Of a DNA stretch of 9,776 bases, positions 8,692 through 9,776 are shown piece after piece. Location of the stretch: the NCBI GenBank assembly GCA_018262875.1, contig JADFDL010000040.1, positions 1 through 9,776 of the forward strand. Direction: 5' to 3'. Under the pieces are notes generated by a model. It was not told the DNA's origin. It made no database searches and saw only the letters and a program-made list of their open reading frames with translations. The translations under genes and the position numbers were made by a program. Origin of the DNA: Rhodocyclaceae bacterium. GTDB lineage: Bacteria; Pseudomonadota; Gammaproteobacteria; Burkholderiales; Rhodocyclaceae. Positions within the stretch are counted from its first letter, which is position 1. The number at the start of each line of letters is the position of its first letter.

Positions 8692-9776
8692 TCAGTCGGT
8701 GATCAGCTTGCCCTTGTTGAGCAGGTCCTGGATGATCTGCTGATCGGTGCTGAAGCTGCCGATCAGGTCGACGCCCTGCAGCAGGATCGAGTGATCTTCC
8801 TGATTGGAGACGAAGCCGCCGCTGAACCCGCCGGTCGTGCTGATATGCACCACGGTGTCGCTGCCCGACTGCTCGAAATGCAGGAAGCTGCTCAGGTTGC
8901 CGGTGCTGCCGGCCGTGTGGCTCTCGTTGGCCAGCAGGTCGCGCAAGTCCAGCGCGTCTCCTCCTGACACCGCCGGTGCGACGTCGAAATCCGTTACCGT
9001 GTCGGTTGCCGGATTGCCCTTGACGCCGCGGTCGGCGAGTTCCCATTTGAAGACATCGGCGCCAAACCCGCCGGTCAGCGTGTCGGTGCCCGGCCCGCCG
9101 ATGAGCACGTCGTCGCCATCGCCGCCGACCAGAATGTCGTTGCCGCTGCCCCCTTCGAGGCGGTCGTTGCCGGCGCCTCCATCGAGTGAATCATCGCCTT
9201 CCTGCCCACGCAGCGTGTCGCTGCCGGTGCCACCGGCCAGCGTGTCGTTACCGGTGCCGCCCGTGAGCGTATCGTCGTCGGCGCCGCCGTCGATGACATC
9301 GTTGCCGTCTCCGCCCAGGATGATGTCGTGGCCACCGCCGCCGGTGATGGTGTCGTTACCGCCCAGGCCGGAGATGTAGTCGTTGCCGGTGGTGCCGGTA
9401 ATGATGTTTGCGCTGCTGTCCCCGGCCAGCTTGTTGGTGATGATGGTGAGGTCGAGGGTGGCCGTCGAAGTGTCGCCGTCGTTGTCGGTGAGTGTGTACT
9501 CGATTTGCTCCGGCGCTATCGGGGTGGCGGTCGTGTCGAGGCCGATGCTGTCGAACTCAACGGCGCGGATGCGCACCCTTGGCGTCGAGAAGTAGGTGTC
9601 GTCGTTCACTAGGGCGGTCACCCGGCTTACATTGCTGTATTGCGACGGCATCGCAAACCACGCGGTAGCGCCGCCGTTGGCGCTGATGGCATGCTGGCCG
9701 ATCTCCTGGCCATCGATGCCGTAGAAGGTGAACGTGACCGCCGAAGTGTTTTCCGCGTAAACGCTGAATCGAAGTC
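8692..9776 (-). CDS. Large RTX adhesin, LapA-type, C-terminal part (5' end outside window)
   Basis: C-terminal 361 residues of a type I secreted surface adhesin; the frame stays open to the right edge, so the gene starts outside the window. From the edge inward, a beta-rich domain ends in YTLTDNDGDTSTATLDL, the kind of strand that closes cadherin or VCBS-like repeats in these adhesins. Thirteen tandem calcium-binding RTX nonapeptides follow. Then comes a conserved type I secretion target domain: TVTDFD, LDLRDLL, LSSFLHFE, TVVHISTTGGF, ILLQGVDLIG, and the terminal IIQDLLNKGKLITD. This ending closely matches the C-terminal target family seen in LapA and Vibrio RTX adhesins. The TGA is at 8692-8694. 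Convergent with lapD. By context it is the LapG substrate; the decisive N-terminal retention module with the Ala-Ala-Gly type cleavage site is not visible here. Confidence 0.93.
   Translation of the reverse strand, partial: LRFSVYAENTSAVTFTFYGIDGQEIGQHAISANGGATAWFAMPSQYSNVSRVTALVNDDTYFSTPRVRIRAVEFDSIGLDTTATPIAPEQIEYTLTDNDGDTSTATLDLTIITNKLAGDSSANIITGTTGNDYISGLGGNDTITGGGGHDIILGGDGNDVIDGGADDDTLTGGTGNDTLAGGTGSDTLRGQEGDDSLDGGAGNDRLEGGSGNDILVGGDGDDVLIGGPGTDTLTGGFGADVFKWELADRGVKGNPATDTVTDFDVAPAVSGGDALDLRDLLANESHTAGSTGNLSSFLHFEQSGSDTVVHISTTGGFSGGFVSNQEDHSILLQGVDLIGSFSTDQQIIQDLLNKGKLITD
9046..9396 (-). repeat. Thirteen tandem RTX nonapeptide repeats inside the adhesin gene
   Basis: An uninterrupted 27-bp-period coding array: 13 units of nine residues with consensus GGxGxDxLx, running from GTTGNDYIS through units such as GGDGNDVID and GGTGNDTLA to GGFGADVFK. 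These form a calcium-binding parallel beta-roll that folds only outside the cell, where calcium is high, and helps drive secretion. Two units depart from the consensus at the second glycine pair (GGADDDTLT and GQEGDDSLD), and the last unit ends in the FK typical of the array boundary. Confidence 0.95.

Noticed and set aside
9046..9396. 27-bp periodic DNA that might suggest a CRISPR or satellite array
   Set aside because: The periodicity is explained by the RTX nonapeptide codons; there are no identical repeats with unique spacers.

Overview
The window looks like chromosomal DNA of a GC-rich Gram-negative proteobacterium. Signs are a lipoprotein lytic transglycosylase, a TolC-type outer-membrane protein and a periplasmic LapG/LapD pair. 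The gene style suggests a betaproteobacterium, perhaps Rhodocyclales-like, but this is an inference from general resemblance and no database search was made.

Left block (1-2158), housekeeping: the 3' end of serS (seryl-tRNA synthetase) converges on, and overlaps by 37 bp, a minus-strand mltF-type lytic transglycosylase lipoprotein. A complete tRNA-Ser(CGA) gene follows, divergent from mltF.

Middle block (2159-4016), probably acquired and partly decayed: an AT-rich stretch directly after the tRNA carries a 10-bp inverted repeat and two ACCCACAA boxes that resemble integrase arm sites. Next come an intact Fic-domain AMPylase of the N-terminally auto-inhibited class and, convergent with it, a 66-codon helix-turn-helix gene broken by a 2-bp expansion of an AC run. 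About 270 bp without a recognisable gene follow. A strong bidirectional terminator closes the block. No integrase gene is present. tRNA-Ser as an old integration site is an inference.

Right block (4017-9776), a Lap-type adhesion module: a minus-strand TolC-family pore (LapE-like) with an unusual C-terminal NTF2-like extension; divergent from it lapG (periplasmic cysteine protease) and lapD (inner-membrane c-di-GMP receptor with degenerate GGDEF and EAL motifs); then, convergent with lapD, the C-terminal end of a large RTX adhesin with 13 tandem nonapeptides and a type I secretion signal. By analogy with the Pseudomonas fluorescens Lap system, the adhesin is exported through the LapE pore and held on the cell surface. 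LapG cuts it loose unless LapD, bound to c-di-GMP, sequesters LapG. The ABC transporter and membrane-fusion partners (LapB, LapC) and the adhesin's N-terminal retention module are not in the window.
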